DNA from: Microbacterium sp. SMR1
Lineage (GTDB): Bacteria > Actinomycetota > Actinomycetes > Actinomycetales > Microbacteriaceae
Reading direction: 5' to 3'
Assembly (NCBI RefSeq): GCF_003289625.1
Contig: NZ_QMBN01000003.1
Location: forward strand, 275,980 to 339,979
Length of the DNA stretch: 64,000 bases
The position numbers and the translations under genes are program-made. The notes below the pieces were generated by a model that had not been told where the DNA came from, did no database searches, and saw only the letters and a list, made by a program, of their open reading frames with translations. Each line of letters opens with the position of its first letter. Position 1 is the first letter of the stretch. Shown one piece after another: positions 27,978 through 36,352 of this stretch.

Positions 27978-28888
27978 CCCTTGAACGCCCCGTCCATGAT
28001 GCCCGCCACCATGCGGCGCCCGACGACGAAGAAGACGATGAGCAGCGGCAAGGTTGCCAGGAACGACCCGCCCATCGTCAGCGCCAGGTCGATCGACCGG
28101 TTCGCCTGCAGCTGCTTCAGGGCGATCTGCACCGTGAACAGCTCGGGCGACTTCAGCACGATGAACGGCCACATGAAGTCGTTCCACACCGAGGTGAACG
28201 TGATGAGGCCGAGCACGAAGGCCGCCGGCCGCACGACCGGGAACCCGATGCGCCAGAAGATCTGCCAGCTGTTCGCCCCGTCGATGCGGGCCGCGTGCAT
28301 GAGCTCGTCGTTGAGGGTGGTCGCCATGTGCTGCCGCATCCAGAAGATGCCGAACGCGCTGGCGAGCCCCGGGACGATGATCGCCTGCAGGGTGTCGACC
28401 CAGTCCAGCCACGAGATGATCAGGTACTGCGGGATGACGCTCAGCTGAGCGGGCACCGTCATGGTGAGCAGCACGATGACGAAGAGCGCGTTGCGGCCCC
28501 GGAACTGCAGCTTCGCGAAGGCGAAACCGGCGAGCGCGCACAGCAGTGATGCGATGACGGCGATCGAGAGCGAGACGATCGCGCTGTTCAGCAGCGACTG
28601 GAAGAACGGCACCGTGTCGAACACCTTCGTCGCGATGTCGAAGAAGTTGAGCCCCGGGTAGAAGCGCGGCGGGATCGAGGTGACCGCGGAGGCACCCACC
28701 GACGCGATCACGAACATGTAGTACAGCGGGAAGACGCTGATCACGACCGCGATCCCGAGCAGCACGTAGACCGGCCAGGGCACGCGGCCGACGCGCCCGC
28801 CTCCGCGCCGCGGACGCTTGCGGGGCGCGCTCAGCGCGGTCGGATCGAGGGGACGCGGCACAGCTGTGTCGACGGCGTCGGACATCAT
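27974..28888 (-). CDS. Sugar ABC transporter permease, MalG type
   Basis: A 304-aa inner-membrane subunit with about six helices. HAARIDGANSWQIFWRIGFP (about 190-210) is the EAA loop that docks the ATPase. The C-terminus GRRMVAGIMDGAFKG is typical of MalG/CUT1 permeases. The ATG at 28888 overlaps the previous permease stop by 4 nt. No ATPase gene accompanies the set; CUT1 importers of actinomycetes usually share the MsiK ATPase. Confidence 0.93.
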   Translation of the reverse strand: MMSDAVDTAVPRPLDPTALSAPRKRPRRGGGRVGRVPWPVYVLLGIAVVISVFPLYYMFVIASVGASAVTSIPPRFYPGLNFFDIATKVFDTVPFFQSLLNSAIVSLSIAVIASLLCALAGFAFAKLQFRGRNALFVIVLLTMTVPAQLSVIPQYLIISWLDWVDTLQAIIVPGLASAFGIFWMRQHMATTLNDELMHAARIDGANSWQIFWRIGFPVVRPAAFVLGLITFTSVWNDFMWPFIVLKSPELFTVQIALKQLQANRSIDLALTMGGSFLATLPLLIVFFVVGRRMVAGIMDGAFKG

Positions 28889-29856
28889 CGGGCCTTTCGG
28901 GTGCGGGTGGTCAGGAAGAAGTTGATCGCCGAGACCACGACGACCACGACGAAGAGGGCGACACCGATCGCCGAGCCGTAACCGAACTCGAACTGGCCGA
29001 AGCCCTGCTCGTAGAGGAACAGCGCGAGGGTCTGGCACTGTCGCCCGCCGCCGCAGGTCAGCCCCGACTCGGGAGCCACCAGCAGGGGCTCCGTGAAGAT
29101 CTGCAGCCCGCCGATGGTCGACATGATGACGGTGAAGATGATGATGGGCCGCAGCGACGGGATCGTCAGGTGGATGAACTGCTGCCAGCCGGACGCGCCG
29201 TCGACCGAGGCCGCTTCGTACATTTCGCGCGGGAGCGCCTGCAGCCCGGCGAGGTAGAGCAGCGTGTTGTATCCGAACCATCGCCACATCACCATCGACG
29301 AGATGACGATCCACGAGCCGACCTGAGACGACAGGAAGTTCACCGCCGGGATGCCGAAGAGGTCGAGCACCCAATTGATGAGCCCGAAGTTCTTATCGAA
29401 GATCTGCGCGAAGACGAGGGCGGTCGCGGCGACCGAGGTGATGTAGGGCACCAGCAGCGCCATGCGGAAGAAGTTCGCCATCTTGAGGGTGGCGTGGTTC
29501 AGCAGGTGCGCGAGGCCGAGCGCCAGCAGCAGCTGCGGGATCGTGGAGATGAGGAAGATCCCGAAGGTGTTCACGAACGCGTTCCAGAACCGGGAGTCCT
29601 GGACGAGCCGCTCGAAGTTCGCCAGACCGACGAACGTCTGCTCCCCGATCGGGTTCCAGTCGAACAAGGCCACGTAGAACGTGAACAGCAGGGGGAACAG
29701 CCCGAAGATCAGGAAGATCACGAAGAACGGGGCGATGTAGATGTACGGCGCGATGCGCTCCGCGAGCGGCTGGCGGATGGCGCGTCTCGGCGGACGCTCG
29801 CGCCGAGCGGTCTTCTTGTCGATGGTGATGGCGGTGGCGGTGGCTGTCGCGGTCAT
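28885..29856 (-). CDS. Sugar ABC transporter permease, MalF type
   Basis: A 323-aa inner-membrane subunit with six helices. YEAASVDGASGWQQFIHLTI is the EAA loop. APYIYIAPFFVIFLIFGLFP is the first helix. A GAGGA ribosome binding site stands 6 nt before the ATG at 29856; in-frame sequence further upstream is non-membrane and Arg-rich. It forms the heterodimeric channel with the MalG-type subunit, which overlaps it by 4 nt. Confidence 0.93.
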   Translation of the reverse strand: MTATATATAITIDKKTARRERPPRRAIRQPLAERIAPYIYIAPFFVIFLIFGLFPLLFTFYVALFDWNPIGEQTFVGLANFERLVQDSRFWNAFVNTFGIFLISTIPQLLLALGLAHLLNHATLKMANFFRMALLVPYITSVAATALVFAQIFDKNFGLINWVLDLFGIPAVNFLSSQVGSWIVISSMVMWRWFGYNTLLYLAGLQALPREMYEAASVDGASGWQQFIHLTIPSLRPIIIFTVIMSTIGGLQIFTEPLLVAPESGLTCGGGRQCQTLALFLYEQGFGQFEFGYGSAIGVALFVVVVVVSAINFFLTTRTRKAR

Positions 29857-29917
29857 GATGCGTCCTCGATGAGGGTGGTGGCCCGCCCACGGGCGGACCA
29901 CCACCGAGCGGGTAAGG

Positions 29918-31195
29918 TCAACCGCCGATCGCGGCCCGGGCGCTGTCGACGCCGGTCTGCCACGCGTCGCGCGGCGCGACGTTGCCCGCTTCCATGTCGA
30001 CGAGGGCATTGAGCAGCGCCGCCCCGATCGCGCTCGTGTCCGGCCCGTTGTGGAAGGACTGGAACTTCAGCACCGAGTTGCTGATGACCTCGCCGATCCG
30101 GGAGTCCCCGAAGAAGGGATCGGTGTAGCCGGTCACCTCGCTGCTCTCGAGAGCGCTCTTGGCCGCCGGGAACGTGCCGGTGCGGGCGAAGTGCGCCGTT
30201 TGTCCTTCCGGCGAGAGCATCGTCTCGATGTACTTCCACGCGGCCTGCGGGTTCTTCGCGCGGGCGGGGATCGCGATGACGCTGCCACCCCAGTTGCCGC
30301 CGACGCCGGGGATCGCGGCGACTCGCCAGAGCCCCTCGGTGTCGGGAGCGTCGTTCTTGTAGCCGGACAGCATCCAGGAGGGCGCAGTGCTGACCGCGAA
30401 CGCGCCGTTCGCCTTGCCCGGAGCCCAGCCCGACGACCAGGCGGCGATGCCGGCGCTGATGCCCGCCTCGTAGGTGCGCACCGCGACGTCGAACGCCTCC
30501 TCCACCTGCGGGTTGGTGTCGAAGATGAGCTCGCCGTCCGGTGTGTAGTACTTCTCGGTGACCTGGTTCACGGTCGAGAAGAAGACGCTCGTCTCGACGT
30601 TGTCGACGAAGGGCTCTCCGGTCGCGGCCGTGTATTTCTTGCCCATCTCGATGAAGCCGTCCCACGTCGACCACATCTCGGCGACCTCGTCCGGGTCGGT
30701 CGGCAGTCCTGCCGCCTCGAAGAGGTCTGCGCGGTAGGCGAAGCCGAGCCCGCCGATGTCGGTCGGGATGCCGATGATCGAGCCATCCTCACCCGTCGCC
30801 TCGGCGATGGCCCAGTCGAGGTAGCCGTCGCCGATGTCGTCGCCGCCCAGCGTGCGGAGGTCGATGAAGTTCCCGGGGTTCTCGATGAATTTCGGCAACT
30901 CGTCGTTCTGGATCATGACGAGGTCGGGGACGCGTCCGCCGGCCAGGGCCGCGGTGAGCGCGGTCGCGGTCTCGGCGGTGCTGCCGACCTCCGACAGCTT
31001 CACCTTCGCGTCCGGGTTCTGCTCGAGGTACTGGTTGACGGAGTCCTGCTGCCCGATTCCCGTGAACGACCAGAACTCGAACTCGGCGTTCGGGTCGTCC
31101 GACCCGCCGCCCGATCCACCGGACGTGCACGCGGTCATCGCGATCGCGACGACGCCGAGAGCGGCGACGGGCAGGGCCAGTCTGCGACGATTCAC
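29918..31195 (-). CDS. Sugar-binding lipoprotein of the ABC importer
   Basis: A 425-aa extracellular solute-binding protein of family 1 (CUT1). A signal peptide ends in the lipobox AIAMTAC and a Gly/Ser linker tethers the domain. The folded part opens EFEFWSFTGIGQQDSVNQYL, typical of oligosaccharide binders. A GAGGAG ribosome binding site lies 5 nt before the GTG start. The gene leads the operon SBP-MalF-MalG-ThuA-Gfo; its promoter carries a LacI-type operator and faces a lacI gene. Surrounding glycosidases suggest arabino-, galacto- or fuco-oligosaccharides as ligand, which is inference. Confidence 0.92.
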   Translation of the reverse strand: MNRRRLALPVAALGVVAIAMTACTSGGSGGGSDDPNAEFEFWSFTGIGQQDSVNQYLEQNPDAKVKLSEVGSTAETATALTAALAGGRVPDLVMIQNDELPKFIENPGNFIDLRTLGGDDIGDGYLDWAIAEATGEDGSIIGIPTDIGGLGFAYRADLFEAAGLPTDPDEVAEMWSTWDGFIEMGKKYTAATGEPFVDNVETSVFFSTVNQVTEKYYTPDGELIFDTNPQVEEAFDVAVRTYEAGISAGIAAWSSGWAPGKANGAFAVSTAPSWMLSGYKNDAPDTEGLWRVAAIPGVGGNWGGSVIAIPARAKNPQAAWKYIETMLSPEGQTAHFARTGTFPAAKSALESSEVTGYTDPFFGDSRIGEVISNSVLKFQSFHNGPDTSAIGAALLNALVDMEAGNVAPRDAWQTGVDSARAAIGG

Positions 31196-31251
31196 AACTG
31201 CTCCTCTTCTTTGGGGACATGTGATGTGCGCGGGGCGATCAGATACCCCAC

Positions 31252-31286
31252 TGAGAGATCGTTCTCTCATGCCGGGAAACAGTATC
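31252..31286 (-). promoter_or_regulatory. Importer promoter with LacI operator (site O1)
   Basis: On the minus strand GATACT (31286-31281) is the best -10. Just downstream, 31252-31269 reads TGAGAGATC-GTTCTCTCA: perfect 7-bp arms around a 4-nt centre, and 8 of 9 half-site pairs match about the central CG. This is a classic LacI-family operator placed to block early transcription. Confidence 0.7.
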
Positions 31287-31405
31287 CCGAGATCGAACAG
31301 CTGGCAAGCCGCGGCATCCGCCAGTTTCGTCACACGCACTCCAAGACCGGGACCATGAACGGATGGGTTGCGCGCAGCGGCTGCTGTCGTGCGAAGATCA
31401 TCGCG

Positions 31406-31423
31406 TCAGAGAACGATCTTTCG
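31406..31423. promoter_or_regulatory. Second LacI operator (site O2), before the lacI gene
   Basis: TCAGAGAACGATCTTTCG matches the inverse of O1 (TGAGAGAACGATCTCTCA) at 15 of 18 positions and shares its central CG. It lies 31 nt before the lacI start codon, pointing to autoregulation. O1 and O2 are 154 bp apart centre to centre, so looping is possible. Confidence 0.6.
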
Positions 31424-31454
31424 CTCGCTGAACCCGACCTAGGAAGAGGGAGCC

Positions 31455-32456
31455 ATGTCTCGACCGACCATCGTCGACGTTGCCCGCGCGGCCGGCGTCT
31501 CACGCGCTACGGCAGCGCGCGTCCTGGCCGGAGCGACGAACGTCGACCCGGCGATGGCGGCCGCCGTCGGCCGCGAGGCCGCGCGCCTGGGCTACGAGAC
31601 GAACTTCGCCGCGCGCGTGCTGCGCGGCGGGCGCGCCGGCGCGATCGGACTCGTCATCGCCTTCGACGAGCTCGGCGGGCTGAGCGGCACGTTCTTCACC
31701 GCGGTCATGAAGGGCGCAGCCAAGGGCCTCTCTGCCGGCGAGGTGCAACCGGTCCTGCTTCCCGCCGATCACGAGGACCTCGATCGCATCCCGCGGTTCC
31801 TGCGATCTGGAGCACTCGATGGCGCCATCGTCGTGCTCCAGCACGAGATCACCCACCTCGTCGACCGGCTCGCCGACTCGCCGGTGCCCATCGCGTGGGT
31901 CGGTCGTCCACGTGGCGAGATCGGCCCCGACCCGATCGTGATCGACTCGGACAACTACGGCGGCGGGGTCCTCGCGGCGCGGGCGCTGGTCGAGCATGGG
32001 CGCCGCAACATCGGCATCATCACGGGCCCCCTCGACATGGAGCAGGCGCGCGAGCGCACCCGCGGATGGACCGACGAGCTCGCGCGCCACGGCATCGAGC
32101 CCGGACCCATCGTCCACGGCGACTTCACCCTCGACAGCGGCACGGCGGCGATGGCCCGGCTGCTGCAGCGCGTCCCGACCCTCGACGGGGTGTTCGCCTG
32201 TTCCGACCTCATGGCTGCAGGCGCCACGCGCGTGCTGCAAGCGGCCGGTAGGCGTGTGCCCACCGACGTCTCGCTCGTCGGCTTCGACGACATCCTGCTC
32301 GCCGCAGCGAACGACCCCCCGCTGACCACCGTGCGCCAACCGCTCGAGGAGATGGGCCGTGCTGCCGCCGACACGCTTCTGGGCGCCATCCGCGGGGACG
32401 ACGTCGAGCGTGTGCAGGTGCTGCCCACCTCGCTCGTGCACCGGGAATCGCTGTGA
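31455..32456 (+). CDS. LacI-family transcriptional regulator (copy 2)
   Basis: A 333-aa regulator with helix-turn-helix TIVDVARAAGVSRATAARVL (residues 5-24) and a sugar-sensing domain containing FACSDLMAAGATRVL and VGFDDI. GGAAGAGGGAGCC precedes the ATG. It is divergent from the importer operon and 13 nt upstream of a GH95 gene, so it is the obvious regulator of both through O1 and O2. Confidence 0.92.
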   Translation: MSRPTIVDVARAAGVSRATAARVLAGATNVDPAMAAAVGREAARLGYETNFAARVLRGGRAGAIGLVIAFDELGGLSGTFFTAVMKGAAKGLSAGEVQPVLLPADHEDLDRIPRFLRSGALDGAIVVLQHEITHLVDRLADSPVPIAWVGRPRGEIGPDPIVIDSDNYGGGVLAARALVEHGRRNIGIITGPLDMEQARERTRGWTDELARHGIEPGPIVHGDFTLDSGTAAMARLLQRVPTLDGVFACSDLMAAGATRVLQAAGRRVPTDVSLVGFDDILLAAANDPPLTTVRQPLEEMGRAAADTLLGAIRGDDVERVQVLPTSLVHRESL

Positions 32457-32469
32457 CCTCGGCGCGCTC

Positions 32470-34860
32470 GTGAAAGCCGGCCCGGATCTGGTCTTCCGCA
32501 GCACGGAGCCCGCCGAGTCGTGGGAGCACGGCCTCATCGTCGGAAGCGGTCGTGTCGGCGCCGTCGTCCACGGACCCGGCGACCAGCTGCGCATCTCGAT
32601 GGCCCACGAGAGGTTCTTCCTGCCCGCGAACCCGCGGCCACCGGCACCCCGGCTGCATCCCGCCCTGCCGCGGTTGCGGGCGGCCCTCGGGAGCGGCAAC
32701 CCGGCGCTGGCCGCCGAGATCTTCGACGCCGCACTGACCGACGCCGGGTTCGCCGAGCTCGTCTGGACCGACCCGCTCGCGCTGTGCGGCTCGCTGACGG
32801 TGGCGACGACGGGCGGATGCTCGACCGAGACGCGCGAGATCGACCTCGTGCGTGGCGTGGCGAGCGTCGCCTGTCGCGACGACTCCGGCGCGTCCCATCG
32901 GGTCAGCATCGTCGCCCCGCGTGACACCGACACGATCGAGCTCGCCCTCGAAGCCGACGCCGACACCGAGATGCGGATCCGCCTGGCACTCGCTCCCGTC
33001 GACGACACCCCCGCCGCGTCGTTCGCCCCCGATTACACCGGAACCGTCACGGGGCGCCTGCGCGCGGGCGACACCGGATGCCTCGAGATCGTCGACGTCG
33101 CCGGTCGACTCCTCGCCACCGTGACCGCGGCGATCCCCGAGCCCGGCGTCGCCTGGCGGGAGGATGCGGACGCGCTCGAGGCTCGCGTGCTCGTACCCGC
33201 GGGGGTGAGGCGGACGGTGCGCGTCGATCTGTCGGTCGTGGGGCAGCCATTCGCTCCCGCGCGCGCTGCCGACTGGGACGACCGGCTCCGCTCGCAGGAG
33301 CGCGATCACGGCTCCCTGGTCACCTCATCGCTGCTCGACCTCGACGTCGCACCCGGCGTGGGCACGGCGACGACCGGTGAGCTGTGGCGGGACGCCCGAT
33401 CGGGAAGCGCCGACGCCGTCCGTCGCGCGATCGAGATCGCCTATGTTTCGGGCCGGTCGAACATCATCTCGTCGGCCGGAGAGCTGCCGCCGACCCTCCA
33501 GGGCGTCTGGCAGGGCACCTGGAGGCCGGCATGGTCGGCCGACTACACGATGAACGGCAACGTGCAGAACGGGGCCCTTGCCGGCGTGGGCGTGACGGGA
33601 ACACCCGAGCTCGCGCTCTCGCTCCTCGGGCTCGTCCTTCCGCACCTCGACGACTACCGGGAGAATGCGCGGCGGATCTACGGCGCCGACGGGATGCTGC
33701 TCCCCTCGCGCATGTCGACGCACGGCATCGCCAACCATGTCGACCGCGCCTACCCGCACGTCTTCTGGGCCGGCGCCGGCCCTTGGATCCTCCGGATCGC
33801 GGCCGACGTCTTGGCGCTCACGGGCGACCGCTCGATCGTGGACGATCGCCTCTGGGAGCTCGTCGAGGGCGTGCTGTCCTTCGGTGAGACCGCGACGGTC
33901 GTCGTCGACGGCATCCGCCATTTCTCACCGAGCTATTCACCCGAGAACACTCCGGCCGGGTGGGCGACGCCGCTCGCGGTCGACGCCGCCGTCGATGTCG
34001 CCGCCTACCGCGACGCCGCCCGCGCGGCCCGTCTGCTCGGTCGAGCCCGGGCAGACGGCTCGCTCGAGGAGCGGTGGGACGCGCTGGCGAACAGCCTCCC
34101 CGACCTGGCGGTCGCACCCGACGGGACGCTGGCCGAGTGGCTCGATCCGGCGTTACCGGAGAACATCGCGCACCGACACGTCTCGCAGCTGTACCCGCTC
34201 TGGTACGACCCCGACGAGATGTTCGCCGCTGACAGCCCCTCGGCCGCCGCGCTGCGCGAGGCCGCTCGTCGGACGATCGACGCGAAGATCGCCTGGCGTG
34301 CGCACGATCCCGCTCCCCCGCCGGGCCGGATGGAGATGGCGTTCGGGCTCGGGCAGCTCGGTCAGGCTGCTGCCGCTCTCGGCGATGCGGAGGCGGCGGT
34401 GCGCTGCGTCGAATGGCTCGCACTCCTGCATTGGCGGCCGTCGCTCACGACGACCCACGACGCCGACAGCATCTTCAACCTCGACGCCAGCGGAGCGCTG
34501 CCCGCCGTCGTCGCGTCGATGCTCACTCGGTCGACGATGGGCTCCCTCCATCTGCTGCCCGCGCTTCCGGCACGGTGGCCGCGTGGCGAGGTCACGGGCC
34601 TCCGCGCGCGCGGCGGCATCGTGATCGACCGCCTGGCGTGGGATGAGGCATCGGCGACGGTCGAGTTGCGCAGACTCCCCGCAGCCTCGTGGCTGTGTCC
34701 GGCGGGAACCATGATGGTGCATTCCGGCTCGGGGTTCACGTGGTGGGACGAGCAGGGCGACGCAGACGGCAGCGCGCGCGTCGTCGAGCTGCTAGATGAG
34801 CCCGTCACCCTGAGACTGCGGCGCACCCCGCGACGGAGGAGCACAGCCACGACATCGTAG
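32470..34860 (+). CDS. GH95-type glycosidase (alpha-L-fucosidase or alpha-L-galactosidase)
   Basis: A 796-aa inverting glycosidase. The N-terminal beta domain contains ESWEHGLIVGSGRVGAVV. The (alpha/alpha)6 barrel has ISSAGELPPTLQGVWQG (near 335), SADYTMNGNVQNG, SPSYSPENTP and HRHVSQLYPLW (near 570), all family landmarks. Family enzymes act on alpha-1,2-fucose or alpha-L-galactose ends of plant or host glycans. No signal peptide. The GTG at 32470 has no clear ribosome binding site; coupling to the lacI gene 13 nt upstream may substitute. The stop codon TAG is part of the mutY promoter hexamer. Confidence 0.85.
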   Translation: MKAGPDLVFRSTEPAESWEHGLIVGSGRVGAVVHGPGDQLRISMAHERFFLPANPRPPAPRLHPALPRLRAALGSGNPALAAEIFDAALTDAGFAELVWTDPLALCGSLTVATTGGCSTETREIDLVRGVASVACRDDSGASHRVSIVAPRDTDTIELALEADADTEMRIRLALAPVDDTPAASFAPDYTGTVTGRLRAGDTGCLEIVDVAGRLLATVTAAIPEPGVAWREDADALEARVLVPAGVRRTVRVDLSVVGQPFAPARAADWDDRLRSQERDHGSLVTSSLLDLDVAPGVGTATTGELWRDARSGSADAVRRAIEIAYVSGRSNIISSAGELPPTLQGVWQGTWRPAWSADYTMNGNVQNGALAGVGVTGTPELALSLLGLVLPHLDDYRENARRIYGADGMLLPSRMSTHGIANHVDRAYPHVFWAGAGPWILRIAADVLALTGDRSIVDDRLWELVEGVLSFGETATVVVDGIRHFSPSYSPENTPAGWATPLAVDAAVDVAAYRDAARAARLLGRARADGSLEERWDALANSLPDLAVAPDGTLAEWLDPALPENIAHRHVSQLYPLWYDPDEMFAADSPSAAALREAARRTIDAKIAWRAHDPAPPPGRMEMAFGLGQLGQAAAALGDAEAAVRCVEWLALLHWRPSLTTTHDADSIFNLDASGALPAVVASMLTRSTMGSLHLLPALPARWPRGEVTGLRARGGIVIDRLAWDEASATVELRRLPAASWLCPAGTMMVHSGSGFTWWDEQGDADGSARVVELLDEPVTLRLRRTPRRRSTATTS

Positions 34861-34869
34861 GCTGATCGG
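34858..34869 (+). promoter_or_regulatory. Leaderless promoter of mutY
   Basis: TAGGCT (34858-34863), 6 nt, ATG at 34870. The TAG doubles as the GH95 stop codon. Confidence 0.6.
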
Positions 34870-35736
34870 ATGCCCGACCTCGCCTCCCCGCTCATCGCGT
34901 GGTACCGCGACAACGCGCGCGATCTCCCGTGGCGACGCCCGGGATTCGGGGCTTGGGGAACCCTCGTCAGTGAGTTCATGCTGCAGCAGACCCCCGTCGC
35001 CCGGGTGATCCCCCTGCTGGAGGCGTGGCTCGAGCGATGGCCGACACCGGCGGATCTCGCCGCCGCGGCCCCAGCCGACGCGGTCCGGCAATGGGCCAAC
35101 CTGGGCTATCCGCGGCGCGCGCTCTGGCTGCACCGTGCCGCCGTCGAGATCCGCGACCGCCACGCCGGCGTCGTCCCCCGCGACGTCGACGACTTGCTCG
35201 CGCTGACCGGCATCGGCGACTACACCGCGCGTGCCGTCGCCGTCTTCGCGTACGGCGACCGGCATCCGGTCGTCGACACGAACACTCGCCGCGTCCTGGC
35301 GAGAGCCGTGCAGGGGCGTTCGCAGCCCGGGCCGGCGGCGAAGCGCGACCTCGCCGACATGACCGAGATCCTGCCCCACGACATCGCCGCATCGGCCGTC
35401 GTGAACGCGGCGGCGATGGAGCTGGGAGCGCTCGTGTGCACAGCCCGAGTACCGAGGTGCGCTGCGTGCCCGCTGGCCGACCGTTGCGCGTGGCGCGCCG
35501 CCGGCTATCCCGACACCGGCGACACCCGCGTGAAGCAGGCGCGGTACGAGGGCAGCGACCGGCAGGCACGAGGCGCGATCCTCGGAGTCCTGCGCGCTGC
35601 GACGACGCACGACGTCGCCGCCGAGGACGTCATCGGCGACTGGCCCGACGCCGCTCAGCGTGACCGCGCGATCGACTCGCTCGTCTCAGACGGCCTCGTC
35701 GAAGCCGTCGACGGCCGGCTGCGCCTCCCCCGGTGA
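34870..35736 (+). CDS. mutY: A/G-specific adenine DNA glycosylase
   Basis: A 288-aa repair enzyme that removes adenine mispaired with 8-oxoguanine. EFMLQQTPV is the MutY signature helix, LTGIGDYTARAVAVFAYG the helix-hairpin-helix, and the Asp of VVDTNTRRVLAR (near 136) is catalytic. Four cysteines (C-x6-C-x2-C-x5-C, about 190-207) ligate the [4Fe-4S] cluster. The C-terminal NUDIX-like domain that recognises 8-oxoG in longer MutY proteins is absent, as in many actinobacterial forms. It converges on rbfA with a strong terminator between. Confidence 0.93.
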   Translation: MPDLASPLIAWYRDNARDLPWRRPGFGAWGTLVSEFMLQQTPVARVIPLLEAWLERWPTPADLAAAAPADAVRQWANLGYPRRALWLHRAAVEIRDRHAGVVPRDVDDLLALTGIGDYTARAVAVFAYGDRHPVVDTNTRRVLARAVQGRSQPGPAAKRDLADMTEILPHDIAASAVVNAAAMELGALVCTARVPRCAACPLADRCAWRAAGYPDTGDTRVKQARYEGSDRQARGAILGVLRAATTHDVAAEDVIGDWPDAAQRDRAIDSLVSDGLVEAVDGRLRLPR

Positions 35737-35743
35737 CGAGACG

Positions 35744-35779
35744 GAAGAGGGATGCCGCGGCAGCGCGGCATCCCTCTTC
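35744..35779. terminator. Bidirectional terminator, mutY / rbfA
   Basis: Perfect 15-bp stem (35744-35758 with 35765-35779) and 6-nt loop, directly abutting the rbfA stop codon. It serves both convergent genes. Confidence 0.8.
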
Positions 35780-36217
35780 TCAGTCCTCGTCCTCGTCGGC
35801 CTCGCGAGGCTTGACGTAGGGGTCGGCTTCTCCCGCGTAGCTCGCGCCCGTCGCGGTGGCCGCGGTGGCGGCATCCCGCTCGCGCGCCTCGCGCAGCAGG
35901 TGCTCGATGTGACCCGCGTTCTCGGGGATGGCATCGAGGATGAACTCGAGCGTGGGGGTCACCCGCACGCCGAGCTTGCGACCGACCTCGCTGCGGAGCA
36001 TGCCCGTCGCCGCGCGCAGGGCGTCGGCCGAGTCGGCTCGCTCCTGGTCGGAGCCGTACACGGTGTAGAACACCGACGCGTGCTGCAGGTCACCCGTCAC
36101 ACGCACGTCGGTGATGGTCACGAAGCCGAGGCGCGGGTCGCGCAGGCCCTTCTCGAGCCGCTCCGCGACGAGCACGCGGATGCGATCGGCCAGACGCGAC
36201 TGACGTTCGCTAGACAT
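35780..36217 (-). CDS. rbfA: Ribosome-binding factor A
   Basis: A 145-aa KH-fold protein that helps mature the 30S subunit. RVLVAERLEKGLRDPRLGFV then TITDVRVTGDLQHASVFYTV is the family core; the last 35 residues are an acidic, flexible tail. GAGAAGAAGG precedes the ATG. It is last in the nusA-ylxR-infB-rbfA series; a large hairpin lies between it and infB. Confidence 0.95.
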   Translation of the reverse strand: MSSERQSRLADRIRVLVAERLEKGLRDPRLGFVTITDVRVTGDLQHASVFYTVYGSDQERADSADALRAATGMLRSEVGRKLGVRVTPTLEFILDAIPENAGHIEHLLREARERDAATAATATGASYAGEADPYVKPREADEDED

Positions 36218-36270
36218 ACCTTCTTCTCCCTACTCAGGCCCGCTCGTCGGCGGACCGGCGATTGCGGAGG

Positions 36271-36332
36271 CGATGGATGTCGCTCGGATAGTCGGGGTCT
36301 TGGGGGTCCTGTTATCCGAGCGACATCCGTCG
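36271..36332 (-). terminator. Long hairpin between infB and rbfA
   Basis: Arms 36271-36290 and 36313-36332 pair over 20 bp with a single G·U, around a 22-nt loop that is C-rich in the transcript. There is no U-tract. It starts about 20 nt after the infB stop and could act as a partial terminator, an RNase III processing site or an mRNA stabiliser. Confidence 0.6.
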
Positions 36333-36352
36333 CCGTAGCAACCAACGATGGG

